Source: Erwinia sp. E602 | GTDB lineage: Bacteria > Pseudomonadota > Gammaproteobacteria > Enterobacterales > Enterobacteriaceae | Assembly (NCBI RefSeq): GCF_018141005.1 | Contig: NZ_CP046582.1 | Location: forward strand, 1,984,001 to 2,048,000 | Direction of reading: 5' to 3' | DNA length: 64,000 bases | Part shown: piece by piece, positions 40,137-48,956 of the stretch | How the letters are laid out: each line of letters opens with the position of its first letter | How positions within the stretch are numbered: the stretch's first letter is position 1 | Program-made: the position numbers and the translations under genes | Notes under the pieces: model-generated | Seen by the model: only the letters and a program-made list of their open reading frames with translations | What the model was told of the DNA's origin: nothing | The model's database searches: none

Positions 40137-40547
40137 TTACCCTCTGGCCAGTTCTTTCCGCGCCAGTTCAGAGAGGAAGGAAGAACGATTGCGAAAGTGA
40201 CCGTTTTTCTCAATATAACGGTCTATCGCCGTGAGCAAATTCCCCGGCATCGTCAGATTGAATTTGATCGCTTTTCTCTCATACTTCGCCGGATCCAGCT
40301 CAATCAGGGTGAGAAAGCCACTATCTTCTTTCAGACGGCTGTCCCCCAGCCAGGCGGCCGGATCGCGGGGAACGACCACCGGATTGCCCATCTCAGTGAA
40401 CACTTCCATATGCTGGCCGAATGCCGTTTCAGCATCACGTACGGCCGCTTCCAGGTTATCACCGGAGAAAAAGCACCCGTCAACATCGGGAAAATAGCCG
40501 TCATAGGTGCCACTTTCATTAATGAAAACAAAGATTGGATAGAGCAT
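40137..40547 (-). CDS. hicB: HicB antitoxin
   Basis: 136 residues. The N-terminal HicB fold (YPIFVFINESGTYDGYFPDVDGCFFSGDNLEAAVRDAE, given as a landmark at ~3-40) is a degenerate RNase-H-like domain that blocks HicA; the C-terminus (FNLTMPGNLLTAIDRYIEKNG) is a ribbon-helix-helix DNA-binding domain, the type that represses the hic promoter. It lies 62 bases after hicA, toxin first, as is usual for hicAB. Confidence 0.93.
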   Translation of the reverse strand: MLYPIFVFINESGTYDGYFPDVDGCFFSGDNLEAAVRDAETAFGQHMEVFTEMGNPVVVPRDPAAWLGDSRLKEDSGFLTLIELDPAKYERKAIKFNLTMPGNLLTAIDRYIEKNGHFRNRSSFLSELARKELARG

Positions 40548-40609
40548 CGTAGCCTCACCAGATTAAGAATGACGATTTCAACAGTAAACAGGCAAATCGG
40601 ATATCAGGC

Positions 40610-40798
40610 TCAAAACAGTTTCAGTCCTGATATTTCCTGTGCCTGTCTGATAATCCCCTTTGACAGATCCTTGCGATGATAGGGAACGGTAATAATTTTA
40701 ATGACTCCAGGCTTGCTCAGCGTCACATGACTGCCAGATTGCCGCTGCCTGAGCCAACCATCAGCCCGCAATTGCCGGATCAACTCCTCGCTACTCAT
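40610..40798 (-). CDS. hicA: HicA mRNA-interferase toxin
   Basis: 62 residues with the dsRBD-like HicA fold: LIRQLRADGWLRQRQSGSHVTL includes the catalytic His of the GSH motif, followed by ITVPYHRKDLSKGIIRQAQ. It cleaves mRNA when HicB is lost. Gene order hicA-hicB and the upstream palindrome at 40820 are typical. No inactivating change was seen. Confidence 0.93.
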   Translation of the reverse strand: MSSEELIRQLRADGWLRQRQSGSHVTLSKPGVIKIITVPYHRKDLSKGIIRQAQEISGLKLF

Positions 40799-40819
40799 CT
40801 GCTGTCCCTGTCAGTAAGT

Positions 40820-40892
40820 ATGGGTATAATACCCATCATTTTGAACGTTAACCATGATTTTTGTAGGTGCTGCACCCACCATTTTGCACGTT
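40820..40892 (-). promoter_or_regulatory. hicAB operator/promoter region with repeats
   Basis: ATGGGTATAATACCCAT (40820-40836) is a perfect palindrome about one central base, 21 bases upstream of the hicA ATG. ACCCATCATTTTGAACGTT (40831-40849) recurs as ACCCACCATTTTGCACGTT (40874-40892), 17 of 19 bases equal and 43 bases (about four helical turns) apart. Two HicB sites on one DNA face are likely. A minus-strand TTAACG-17-TATACC fits a promoter over the first site. Confidence 0.7.
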
Positions 40893-41112
40893 TCAGCCTG
40901 CGTTTTTTGATACTGCGGGCGCTGTCCGTGAGATCGCTTAGTGTTTCAGCGGGATAAAAAACACTTTTTTGTTATGAAGCCGGTTACAGGCTTGCCGAAC
41001 GGCCCTGAAATGCATATGGTCATCAGACGGGTCGGTTTTTTATCGTAAAACGGCCAGTTTCAGGAAGTGAGTCAATGAATAACAGGACGTTACGCAGTGG
41101 TGCAGGAGGGGT

Positions 41113-41790
41113 ATGTTAACCAGAGATTTTTTAGCACGGGCGGACTGTAAGACCGCCTTTGGCGATATTGATTTGGCGCTGTTGTTAAGCGAAGAGCAGC
41201 GTGCGGCCTCGCTGGCGGCGACGCTGGCCAGCCGGCCCGATCACAGCCCGGTGTGGATATTTGGCTACGGCTCGTTGATGTGGAACCCGGTATTTGAGGC
41301 CGATGAAGCGGCGCCGGGCACCCTGCAGGGCTGGCACCGCGCATTCTGCCTGCGGCTGACCGCCGGGCGTGCCACCCGCAACCAGCCCGGACGGATGCTG
41401 GCGCTGAAAGAGGGCGGGCAGACCAGCGGTCTGGCGTTTCGCCTGCCGGAGGAGAAACTGCAGGAGGAGCTGGAGCTGCTGTGGAAGCGGGAGATGATCA
41501 CCGGCTGCTACCTGCCGACCTGGTGCGGGCTGACGCTGGATGACGGCCGTACGGTGACGGCGCTGGTGTTTATTATGGACCCGCGCCATCCGCTGTATGA
41601 GTCCGACTCCTGCCCGCAGACCATCGCGCCGCTGATCGCCCAGGCCAGCGGGCCGCTGGGTACCAACGCGCAGTATCTGTTCTCGCTGGAGCAGGAGCTG
41701 CAGCAGCGCGGAATGGCCGATAACTGCCTGACCGGGCTGGTGGAGAAGGTGCGCGACCTGCAGCAGAACCATAACGGGCTGGCCGGCTGA
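41113..41790 (+). CDS. chaC: ChaC family gamma-glutamylcyclotransferase
   Basis: 225 residues. The substrate-binding loop WIFGYGSLMWNP (GYGSL) and the catalytic Glu in FRLPEEKLQEELELLWKRE are as in ChaC. These enzymes split glutathione to 5-oxoproline and Cys-Gly. AGGAGG precedes the ATG. In E. coli it follows chaB next to chaA; here 8 kb of scr and hic genes lie between. Confidence 0.95.
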   Translation: MLTRDFLARADCKTAFGDIDLALLLSEEQRAASLAATLASRPDHSPVWIFGYGSLMWNPVFEADEAAPGTLQGWHRAFCLRLTAGRATRNQPGRMLALKEGGQTSGLAFRLPEEKLQEELELLWKREMITGCYLPTWCGLTLDDGRTVTALVFIMDPRHPLYESDSCPQTIAPLIAQASGPLGTNAQYLFSLEQELQQRGMADNCLTGLVEKVRDLQQNHNGLAG

Positions 41791-41798
41791 CGTCGGCC

Positions 41799-43307
41799 TC
41801 AGGGTTGCGGGTTTACCAGCCAGGTGCCCGCACGATCGACAGTCAACTGCTGCTGGCGCACGCCGCCGGCGCTTTTCACCTGCAGCTGCCAGCTGCCCGC
41901 TGCCAGGTGCAGCACCGCCAGGCCATCACTGTCCGCCTTCACCGCCTGCACCTTACCGTTCACCAGCAGCGACTCGCCGCTGTTCAGCCGCAGATAGACC
42001 GTGGCTAAGCTGGCCGCAGGGGCCGCTGGCGTGGCGACGGCAGAACCCTGTGCGGCAGCGACCGGCGCATCATCGCGATTCAGCATCCACACCACGCACG
42101 CCACCGCCGCCAGCGACAGCAGGCTCAGCCCAAGCAGCGCGGGCGACAGCCGCCGCGGCGTCGCCGCCTGGGTGACTGGCGCTGGCGCTGCCGCCGCGTG
42201 GTTAATCGCCACGGAGGCGGGTTGAGCGGCGGCTGGCGTCAGACCCGCTGATGCTGCTGCCGGCTGTGCAGCAATATCAGCGGCGGGAATCGCTGCCGGT
42301 GCTGCCCCGGCATCCACGTCAGTTCCTGCGCTGCTCTCCGCTGTCACCATCGATGCCGGTAACGCTGAGGAGGTAAGGCTGGCCCGCTGCAGCCGCGCTT
42401 CAACCTCGGCTTCCGGCAGCGCGATCAGCGCTGCCAGCTGCTCCAGCGACTGCGGCCGTTCGCCTGGCGCCATCGCCAGCGCCTGATCCACCGCGTACAG
42501 CAGCGGCAGCGACCAGCCGGCTGGCCGACGGTCGGTCAGCGGCGGGTAGCGGTCTTCAATACAGCGCACGACGCTGACCGGCGGCGGGCTGCCGGCGATC
42601 AGCGTGTGCAGCACCGCACCCAGCGCGTAGATATCGGTCCACGGCCCCTGTTCGCGCTCACCCTCTTCGCTGTACTGCTCAATCGGCGCATAGCCGGGCT
42701 TGAGCATGATTTCGGTTTCATCCTCCAGGTTGCCAATCTCTTTGCGCGCCGAGCCAAAGTCCAGCAGCACCGGCTGGTCGTTATCCTGGATCTGGATATT
42801 GTCCAGCGAGATATCCCGGTGCAGGTAGCCCTCCTGATGCAGGGTGGCGATGGCGCTGAACAGCGGCGGCAGCAGCTGGCGGATCCAGGCTTCGCTGATG
42901 CGCGCCGGGTCGTTAAGCTGTAGCGCCTTCAGGCTGGAACCGCTGTAGAACAGCGTCACCATATAGGCGGTGCCGTTCTGTTCCCAGAAGCGCAGCACGT
43001 TGAGCAGCCCCGGATGGTTGAAGCGGGCCAGCAGGCGCGCCTCCTGGATAAAGCTGTTCAGCCCGGCCTGGTAGAGTTTCTGCTGGCGCTCGCTGCGCGG
43101 CTGCAGCGATCCGTCCGCGTTGCGGCTGGCCAGCGTGGCCGGCATATACTCTTTGATCGCCACCGTGCGTTCCAGCTGGTGGTCCCAGGCGCGGTAGACG
43201 ATGCCGAAGCCGCCGCCGCCGATCGCTTCGCTGATTTCAAATTCGTTAAAGCGATAGCCGGCGGCCAGGGCACCGGCGGGCGGCGTAGACTGAAAATTCG
43301 ATGACAT
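41799..43307 (-). CDS. ppkA: PpkA-like membrane Ser/Thr kinase (T6SS-associated)
   Basis: 502 residues from ATG 43307, 10 bases after GGAG; GTG 43316 is too close to that site. Kinase domain ~15-280: glycine loop AIGGGGFGIVYRAWD, VAIKEY lysine, catalytic YLHRDISLDNIQI and metal-binding LLDFGSAR. An Ala/Pro/Val-rich linker follows, then one membrane segment (ALLGLSLLSLAAVACVVWML), and a periplasmic PEGA-like domain (LLVNGKVQAVKADSDGLAVLHLAAG). PpkA phosphorylates the FHA protein in the T6SS threonine-phosphorylation pathway; PppA and the FHA protein are encoded nearby. Converges on chaC with 8 bases between. Confidence 0.9.
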   Translation of the reverse strand: MSSNFQSTPPAGALAAGYRFNEFEISEAIGGGGFGIVYRAWDHQLERTVAIKEYMPATLASRNADGSLQPRSERQQKLYQAGLNSFIQEARLLARFNHPGLLNVLRFWEQNGTAYMVTLFYSGSSLKALQLNDPARISEAWIRQLLPPLFSAIATLHQEGYLHRDISLDNIQIQDNDQPVLLDFGSARKEIGNLEDETEIMLKPGYAPIEQYSEEGEREQGPWTDIYALGAVLHTLIAGSPPPVSVVRCIEDRYPPLTDRRPAGWSLPLLYAVDQALAMAPGERPQSLEQLAALIALPEAEVEARLQRASLTSSALPASMVTAESSAGTDVDAGAAPAAIPAADIAAQPAAASAGLTPAAAQPASVAINHAAAAPAPVTQAATPRRLSPALLGLSLLSLAAVACVVWMLNRDDAPVAAAQGSAVATPAAPAASLATVYLRLNSGESLLVNGKVQAVKADSDGLAVLHLAAGSWQLQVKSAGGVRQQQLTVDRAGTWLVNPQP

Positions 43308-43343
43308 GAACGCCACTCTCCTGCAGGTCGGCTGAGCCGCTGC

Positions 43344-44273
43344 TTAATTAACGCTGCGCCAGGCCGCAATGGCCGGGTCAGCGAGCTCGGCGTGCAGGTC
43401 ATCAACCAGCAGCACATGAATAGTCACCGTCGGGTCGACCGTTGCCGCCCAGCGGTTACGCAGATCGCTGACGCGCTGCTTCAGCGCGGCGGCATCACCG
43501 GCGGCGTCGCGGCTGCTTTTGACCAGCAGGGTGCCGCTGAACGACCACAGCTGCTGGCGGGCGTCATAGGGCAGCAGCAGCCAGCTGTCGGCGGCATCCT
43601 GCCGGGCCAGTACCAGGCGCTGATTGTTGGCCGCCAGCACCGTAGCACCGGTCGCCGCAGGCTGCAGATGCGCCAGCGGGTAGCCGTCAATAAAGGTCAC
43701 CGGCCGCGCGTCGGTTTTATCCGCCTTCAGCAGCTCCAGCTGGCCATTGCCCTCCAGCCAGCCCTGCGCATTGCAGCGCAGCGTGGCGGCTGCGGGAATA
43801 AACAGCGAACCGCTGTTGCGATCCCAGCCGGTGCGAAAATGGCAGCCGCCGGGCAGCGCAAAGCGCGGCAGCGGCTCGGCGTTGGCCGGCGGCGAAAGGT
43901 CGGTCGGCAGCGCCTCATCACCGGCGGTGATGATGGGGCGCCAGCGCTGCTCTTTTACCGCGCTGCCGCTGGCCAGCACCGCGCCCTGGCCGTCGGTGAG
44001 CTGCCACGGCAGCTCCAGCAGCCGCGAACACTGGTTCTGTAACAGATTGCCTACCTGCGGCAGAAAACCGTTCAGCACCGTGGCATCAGCGGGTTTACCG
44101 GCGACGATACGCAGCGGCAGCGTCTGGCGGCACCAGGCCTGCGCCTCGCTGCTGCTGACGTCGTCGATATACACCTCCAGCGCCAGGCTGGGGGAGTAGA
44201 CGACGCGATAATCACCGGCGTGGGCGGCGGCGGCGAACAGCAGCATCGCGGCTGCGGACGACCAAAATTTCAT
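43344..44273 (-). CDS. Periplasmic protein of unknown function in T6SS regulatory locus
   Basis: 309 residues. A clear signal peptide (MKFWSSAAAMLLFAAAAHA) is cleaved near residue 19. The mature part has VYIDDVSSSEAQAWCRQTLPLRIVA, four cysteines and a beta-rich look; I recognise no family. It lies between pppA (14 bases after it) and ppkA (36 bases before it), so it is in the same transcript and is probably a periplasmic partner of PpkA's sensor domain or of the TssL/TssM complex. That is inference from position only. The name TagQ/R/S/T would not be justified. Confidence 0.7.
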   Translation of the reverse strand: MKFWSSAAAMLLFAAAAHAGDYRVVYSPSLALEVYIDDVSSSEAQAWCRQTLPLRIVAGKPADATVLNGFLPQVGNLLQNQCSRLLELPWQLTDGQGAVLASGSAVKEQRWRPIITAGDEALPTDLSPPANAEPLPRFALPGGCHFRTGWDRNSGSLFIPAAATLRCNAQGWLEGNGQLELLKADKTDARPVTFIDGYPLAHLQPAATGATVLAANNQRLVLARQDAADSWLLLPYDARQQLWSFSGTLLVKSSRDAAGDAAALKQRVSDLRNRWAATVDPTVTIHVLLVDDLHAELADPAIAAWRSVN

Positions 44274-44287
44274 CGTAATCCCTGCGT

Positions 44288-45064
44288 TTATTCTCGTGGC
44301 GGCAGAAACCGGGCGGCGTCGGTCGGCGAGATCAGTAAGGTGGTTTCCTGCGGCGAACCAAACCAGACCGCCACGGCGCTAAGATTGTCATTTCTGGCCG
44401 CCGGCGCGATGGCCTGAAGCAGCAGCGCCAGCCACTCGTCGGGAGAATTGACCAGCCGCAGCGCCAGCGCCATATCCCCGGCGCTCAGCGGGTTCCAGAA
44501 ACCGTCGCTGCACAGCAGAAAGGCATCGCCGTCTTCCACGTTCAGCTCGCTGTGCCAGCTGACGTAGGGCGCGTGATGGCCGCCGAGCGCATTATAGAGC
44601 AGATGGCCGTTTATGCCTGCATTTTCATAACCGGCGTCGGCAAACTGCTGGCGCAGGCTGTGATCGCGGGTGACGCCCGCCAGCTGACCTCGCCGGAAAT
44701 GGTAAATGCGGCTGTCTCCGGCGTGTGCCCACCACACCCGTTGCCGCTCGCGGTCGGTAAACAGCGCGGCGAGAGTGGTGCTCATCTGCGCGCACCCGGC
44801 ATCGTTCAGCTGTGCCGCGCAGATCGCCTCCTCAACGCCGGCAACCGCCGCCGTGGTGTTCTGCAGGGTCAGCTGCTCCAGCTGGCTGACCTGGGCCAGC
44901 AGCAGATCGCGCACCAGCGTGGCGGCGCGATCGCCTCCCGCGTAGCCGCCCACGCCGTCACACACCACGAAACAGGCACCGTGCTCGCCGATCCAGCTGC
45001 CGAGCACGTCGTCATTGCGCTGGCGGTGGCCAGCCTCAGAGCAGGAGGCGACGCTGATTTTCAT
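44288..45064 (-). CDS. pppA: PppA-like PP2C Ser/Thr phosphatase (T6SS-associated)
   Basis: 258 residues, PP2C/Stp family: N-terminal RQRNDDVLGSW, CDGVGGYAGGD with the two metal-binding Asp, WAHAGDSRIYHFR, and LLCSDGFWNPL. It removes the phosphate that PpkA puts on the FHA protein. Its ATG overlaps the FHA gene's stop (ATGA). The kinase and phosphatase are split by the periplasmic unknown. Confidence 0.92.
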   Translation of the reverse strand: MKISVASCSEAGHRQRNDDVLGSWIGEHGACFVVCDGVGGYAGGDRAATLVRDLLLAQVSQLEQLTLQNTTAAVAGVEEAICAAQLNDAGCAQMSTTLAALFTDRERQRVWWAHAGDSRIYHFRRGQLAGVTRDHSLRQQFADAGYENAGINGHLLYNALGGHHAPYVSWHSELNVEDGDAFLLCSDGFWNPLSAGDMALALRLVNSPDEWLALLLQAIAPAARNDNLSAVAVWFGSPQETTLLISPTDAARFLPPRE

Positions 45065-46215
45065 CCTTCCTCCACCGGCGTCTGCGAGTCTTTGTACTGA
45101 TGAACCTCCATCTCGTAGGCGTGCAGGAAAGCCTCGCCAAACAGCGTATGGAAGTCATCTTCGATCTCGCCTGCGGTGTGCTGATAGTGGCGGGTAAAGG
45201 CGTCCCACAGCGCCGCCTTGCGCGTGGCGCTCAGCCCGATGCGCGGCAGAACCCCTTCGCGCACGGCGTCGTCCTCCACCCGCTGCGGGTTAAACGACTG
45301 CAGCATGGCGGCGATAATCGCCCGGATGCCGGCAATCATCCCCAGCTGATGCGCCTGCAGATCGACCAGCGCATCGCGTACCGCCTGTTCCGGCGGCATA
45401 AAGCCGGGCAGCGGATTCTGGTAGATCTGCCGCATCACCATTTTGCCGGAGGGCAGGATTTTAAACGGGTTATTTGCCTCGTTGAGGATCTGGGTCATCT
45501 CGGCCTTTACCCCGCGCTTGAGGATCGAACGGGACGAGAGCAGCGCCACGGTGCCCTGGGTGAACAGGCTCAGCATGCGGCCGGTGGTGTACATCTGCTG
45601 TTCGGTCAGCGGCGGGGCATCGCTGGCGTTTTCCAGCCCCAGCCCGTCCACCAGCGCCTGCAGCAGACGCTGCTGTTCCGGCAGCGCCGCATCCGCGTCG
45701 TCGCGCGGCGGGCGCAGCGGGTCGATCGCCAGCCTGGCGGCGGCGTCACGGGCCGCGCGCTCTTCCAGCTGTTCAGCGCTGAACGTCGGGGGGATGCGAT
45801 CCGCTGCCGGTACCGGTTCATCCAGCAGGCCCAGCGGATCGTCGTCCGCTGCGTCTTCGCCAAACAGCAGCAGCGGATCGTCGCGTACCGGCTCATCCCG
45901 CTGCCGCTGCGGGTCGCTGACCGCCAGCTGCCAGGGGCCGATCGCCAGCCGGTCACCGTTGGTCAGCAGCACCTGGTCGCCGCGCGTCAGCGCCACGCCG
46001 TTATGCCACACCGGGGTGACGCTGCCCTGTGACGTCAGGCGACATTCGCCGCCGGGGGCGACGTGGATCAGCGCCTGCAACCGCGAGATGGCCCGTTCAG
46101 GGTCGGGCAGCACCAGCTGGTTATCGGGGCTGCGCCCCAGCGTGCCGCCCGGCGCGATAAAATCGTAGTAGTGGACGGCCAGTGACGCGGGCGGAGATAA
46201 AAGGGTCAGTCGCAT
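45061..46215 (-). CDS. tagH: T6SS FHA-domain protein TagH/Fha
   Basis: 384 residues from ATG 46215, 7 bases after AGGA; an upstream start at 46248 would overlap tagF and is rejected. The FHA domain is N-terminal (GGTLGRSPDNQLVLPD, SRLQALIHV). An acidic linker follows (DDPLLLFGEDAADDDPLGLLDEP), and then the VasC-type C-terminal domain seen in T6SS FHA proteins (GLENASDAPPLTEQQMYTTGRM, NNPFKILPSGKMVMRQI). When phosphorylated by PpkA, Fha proteins promote T6SS assembly at TssL/TssM. The acidic linker is a plausible phosphorylation and docking zone. Confidence 0.9.
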   Translation of the reverse strand: MRLTLLSPPASLAVHYYDFIAPGGTLGRSPDNQLVLPDPERAISRLQALIHVAPGGECRLTSQGSVTPVWHNGVALTRGDQVLLTNGDRLAIGPWQLAVSDPQRQRDEPVRDDPLLLFGEDAADDDPLGLLDEPVPAADRIPPTFSAEQLEERAARDAAARLAIDPLRPPRDDADAALPEQQRLLQALVDGLGLENASDAPPLTEQQMYTTGRMLSLFTQGTVALLSSRSILKRGVKAEMTQILNEANNPFKILPSGKMVMRQIYQNPLPGFMPPEQAVRDALVDLQAHQLGMIAGIRAIIAAMLQSFNPQRVEDDAVREGVLPRIGLSATRKAALWDAFTRHYQHTAGEIEDDFHTLFGEAFLHAYEMEVHQYKDSQTPVEEG

Positions 46216-46240
46216 AGGATTTTCCTGCTGTAACGCGCGG

Positions 46241-46933
46241 CTAGTCAAACATCGGCGGATAGAAGCCGTGACGGCCCGCCCGTTTGCCGGCGGTGGGATG
46301 AAACAGCTGGGTAAACAGCCGGGCGGTCAGGTTACCGCTGTGGCGGTGGGTCTGCAGGGGTGCGTGGTCGGCCTGATTGGTCCACCAGTAGCTGGTGTAG
46401 TGCAGCGGATCGAACCGACGGGCAACCTCCTGCCACGCCAGCCGGCAGGGCCGATCCCCGGACTCCAGCTCCGCCAGCCTGACATCCTGCGCGGGGCGGC
46501 TCAGCGGCGCCAGCGCCTGCAGCGCCTGCTCCAGCTGGTCGGCCGGGGTGGCATTGTTCACGGCGGCGAGCAGGGTGGCGCCGAGCGCGTTAAACCACTG
46601 CCCGGCGACGTCCAGCTGCGCCGGGTGCCACTCGCAGACGGTAAGACTGTGTTGCGCCAGCAGCGGCCAGGTGCGGCCAACGCGATCGCGCGAGAGCAGC
46701 AGGCAGCCCAGCTGGACCTTCTGCACCCCGAGGGTGGCAGGCAGTACAAAATTCCACACCGGCCCGCTGCTCAGCGGTACGTCACCCGCAGGCAGGTGAT
46801 GCTGGCGGTCAATCAGTCCCTGCTGGAACCAGTGTGACCAGCGCGTGTTCAGCGCCGGGGGCATCCGTCGTTGCACGAAGTCTCCCGCCGCAGGCAGCTT
46901 GCCGTACCACTGTAGTTCACTGCTGGCGATCAT
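46241..46933 (-). CDS. tagF: T6SS-associated protein TagF
   Basis: 230 residues from ATG 46933, after a run of G's; the longer frame to 46969 lies inside tssM. The N-terminus LQWYGKLPAAGDFVQRRMP is the TagF family signature. TagF represses T6SS post-translationally by sequestering the Fha protein; here it is next to that protein's gene. It overlaps the 3' end of tssM by 17 bases. Confidence 0.9.
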   Translation of the reverse strand: MIASSELQWYGKLPAAGDFVQRRMPPALNTRWSHWFQQGLIDRQHHLPAGDVPLSSGPVWNFVLPATLGVQKVQLGCLLLSRDRVGRTWPLLAQHSLTVCEWHPAQLDVAGQWFNALGATLLAAVNNATPADQLEQALQALAPLSRPAQDVRLAELESGDRPCRLAWQEVARRFDPLHYTSYWWTNQADHAPLQTHRHSGNLTARLFTQLFHPTAGKRAGRHGFYPPMFD

Positions 46934-48956
46934 CGTCCCCCCTTCTGAGCAGCTGGTTGTCACGGGCAAAAGGTGAGCGCTGCACCTGACCGACCAGCAA
47001 CGCGCTCAGGTGCTCTTCAAGCTGCGAGCGCTGCTGGTCGGTCAGCCGCGGCGCGCTCAGCGTTAACTGCTGCATCACCCAGCCGCGCAGAAACGCGCCG
47101 TTGTAATGCTGCGGCTGATACAGCATCTGATAGGCGCTGAGCGCCCGGCGGCTGTAGCGCGGGTCCTGGCCGTCGTCATTACGCAGGGTGGCGGTAATCA
47201 ACAGCGTTACCTGCGGCAGCAGCAGCGATTTTAACGCGACCTGGTAGACGCTGGTCGCCGCTTCCCCGACCTGATCGCCGCGATACAGCCCGGCGCGCAG
47301 CGCGGCCGGCGGCGCATCCAGCGCGAAGGCGTCGCCGTGGGCCAGCGACGCCAGCGAATTCAGCAAGGGTAGCAGATCGGCAAAGCTTTCGCCGTCAGGG
47401 TTGCCGATGCGGCTGGCCTGCTGCTGCATCCGGGGCAGCTGCTGGCCGACCTGCTGCAGCCACTGCTGATTGCGCTGATAGCTGGTCAGCCACAGCGCGC
47501 AGCACAGCAGCAGGCCGCCGCCCAGCGCGGCGTACCCCAGCCGGTGCAGCAGGCGCTGGCGCTGTTCCCAGCGGCCGTCGCTGCCCGCCAGGCTGTGCTC
47601 GGCAAACACCACCCGGGTGAGCAGATCGTGGATAAAGAAGCTCTGGCCTTTACCGGCCGGGATCGGTGCCTGGCGGCTGACGCTGTCCCAGTCGGAGAGC
47701 GACGGTTGCCGGCGCGGCGGCAGCTGCAGCTTGCGCGACAGCTCGCCCATTACCCGATCGAAGGGCAGCCCCTCCTGGGTGGCGCTGGTGAAGAAGAGCC
47801 CGCGGGGAATGCAGCCCGCCGGCTGCCGGTCGCTGGCAAACAGCGTACTGAGATAGTCGGTCAGCAGCGGGGCCAGCGCCGCGAACTCCTGGGGAAACTG
47901 AAAGCATTCGGCGCGCAGGCTGAGATCCGTTTCCTGGGCCATGCGATCCGCCAGCCCGGCGGTCAGCTGGCCGCACAGCTGCTGAAAGCGCGGGGTGAAC
48001 TCGGCCAGCAGCTGCGCGTGGCTGACCGGTTCCGGCCACGGGAAGCTGATGCCCATCCGCTGCGCACGCTCGCTCTTGTCCAGCTGCTGGTAGTAGCGAA
48101 CAAAGCCCTGCAGCAGATCGGTTTTAGTGACCATCACGTAGACCGGGAAGGTAATACCGGTCTGCTGATGCAGCTCTTCCAGACGCTGACGCAACGCGCT
48201 GGCCTGCGCCTGACGCGCCGACGCGGCGTCGCCAAGCAGGTCGGCGACGCTGAGGGTGACGATCACGCCGTTGATCGGCTGCCGCGGGCGGTAGCGCTTT
48301 AACAGCCTGATAAAGGTCTGCCACTCGCCGGCGTCACGGGTGCGCTGGCTCTCCTGCAGCGCATAGCGCCCGGCGGTATCCAGCAGCACCGCCTGGCGGC
48401 TGAACCACCAGTCGCAGTGACGGGTGCCGCCAATGCCGCGCATCGCGGTGTTGCCCAGCGGGCTTGCCAGCGGAAACTCCAGCCCGGAGTTGACCAGCGC
48501 GCTGGTTTTACCGGCACCGGGCGCGCCGATAATCAGGTACCAGGGCAGCTGATAGAGGTAAGGCGCGCGGCGGTGGGCCAGCCAGCCGGCGAGTCCACGC
48601 GGCGCAGCGCTGCCAAACTGCGCGGTTTTCAGCAGCTGCAGCGCCTGCAGAAAACGGTCGTCCAGCATCTCGCCGGTCGCCTGCAGTTCGGCCTGCTCCT
48701 CGCCGCTCATCTGCAGACGAGCCAGCAGGCGGGCGTTCGTCCGCCTGCGCCACAGCTGCGGCAGCAGCTGCAGCAGGAACCACAGCAGCAGGCAGAGCGC
48801 GATCAGCAGCTGGCGGCTCAGGCTGCTGCCGGGATCGCCAAACCGGGTGGCGGGCAGCAGCGGGGCGACCAGCCAGATCAGCGCCGACAGCGCCAGCACG
48901 CCGGTCAGCCCCCAGAACAGGCGGCGGTTAGAGAGGAAACGCACGAGGTGAGGCAT
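46917..48956 (-). CDS. tssM: Short TssM/IcmF-like protein lacking the C-terminal domains
   Basis: 679 residues, against roughly 1100-1200 for usual TssM. Two N-terminal membrane segments (~12-32, 47-66), a cytosolic NTPase-like domain with intact Walker A GAPGAGKT (144-151) and LLDTAGRY, then a third membrane segment near 470 (LGGGLLLCCALWL) and only about 190 periplasmic residues. The long C-terminal periplasmic part, which in TssM binds the TssJ lipoprotein, is absent. No frameshift explains this: the next gene, tagF, starts 17 bases inside the 3' end in another frame. No tssJ is present either, so loss of both may be linked. It begins on the tssL stop. Confidence 0.9.
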   Translation of the reverse strand: MPHLVRFLSNRRLFWGLTGVLALSALIWLVAPLLPATRFGDPGSSLSRQLLIALCLLLWFLLQLLPQLWRRRTNARLLARLQMSGEEQAELQATGEMLDDRFLQALQLLKTAQFGSAAPRGLAGWLAHRRAPYLYQLPWYLIIGAPGAGKTSALVNSGLEFPLASPLGNTAMRGIGGTRHCDWWFSRQAVLLDTAGRYALQESQRTRDAGEWQTFIRLLKRYRPRQPINGVIVTLSVADLLGDAASARQAQASALRQRLEELHQQTGITFPVYVMVTKTDLLQGFVRYYQQLDKSERAQRMGISFPWPEPVSHAQLLAEFTPRFQQLCGQLTAGLADRMAQETDLSLRAECFQFPQEFAALAPLLTDYLSTLFASDRQPAGCIPRGLFFTSATQEGLPFDRVMGELSRKLQLPPRRQPSLSDWDSVSRQAPIPAGKGQSFFIHDLLTRVVFAEHSLAGSDGRWEQRQRLLHRLGYAALGGGLLLCCALWLTSYQRNQQWLQQVGQQLPRMQQQASRIGNPDGESFADLLPLLNSLASLAHGDAFALDAPPAALRAGLYRGDQVGEAATSVYQVALKSLLLPQVTLLITATLRNDDGQDPRYSRRALSAYQMLYQPQHYNGAFLRGWVMQQLTLSAPRLTDQQRSQLEEHLSALLVGQVQRSPFARDNQLLRRGDDDRQQ

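Noticed and set aside
39897..40213. Repetitive frames reading HRIAS or MRCDA repeats
   Set aside because: They are translations of the (GCGAT)17 microsatellite; no promoter, ribosome site or homology supports a protein.
46917..48956. Short TssM as a sequencing frameshift
   Set aside because: The bases beyond the stop encode a complete TagF in another frame and no frame there shows the TssM C-terminus.
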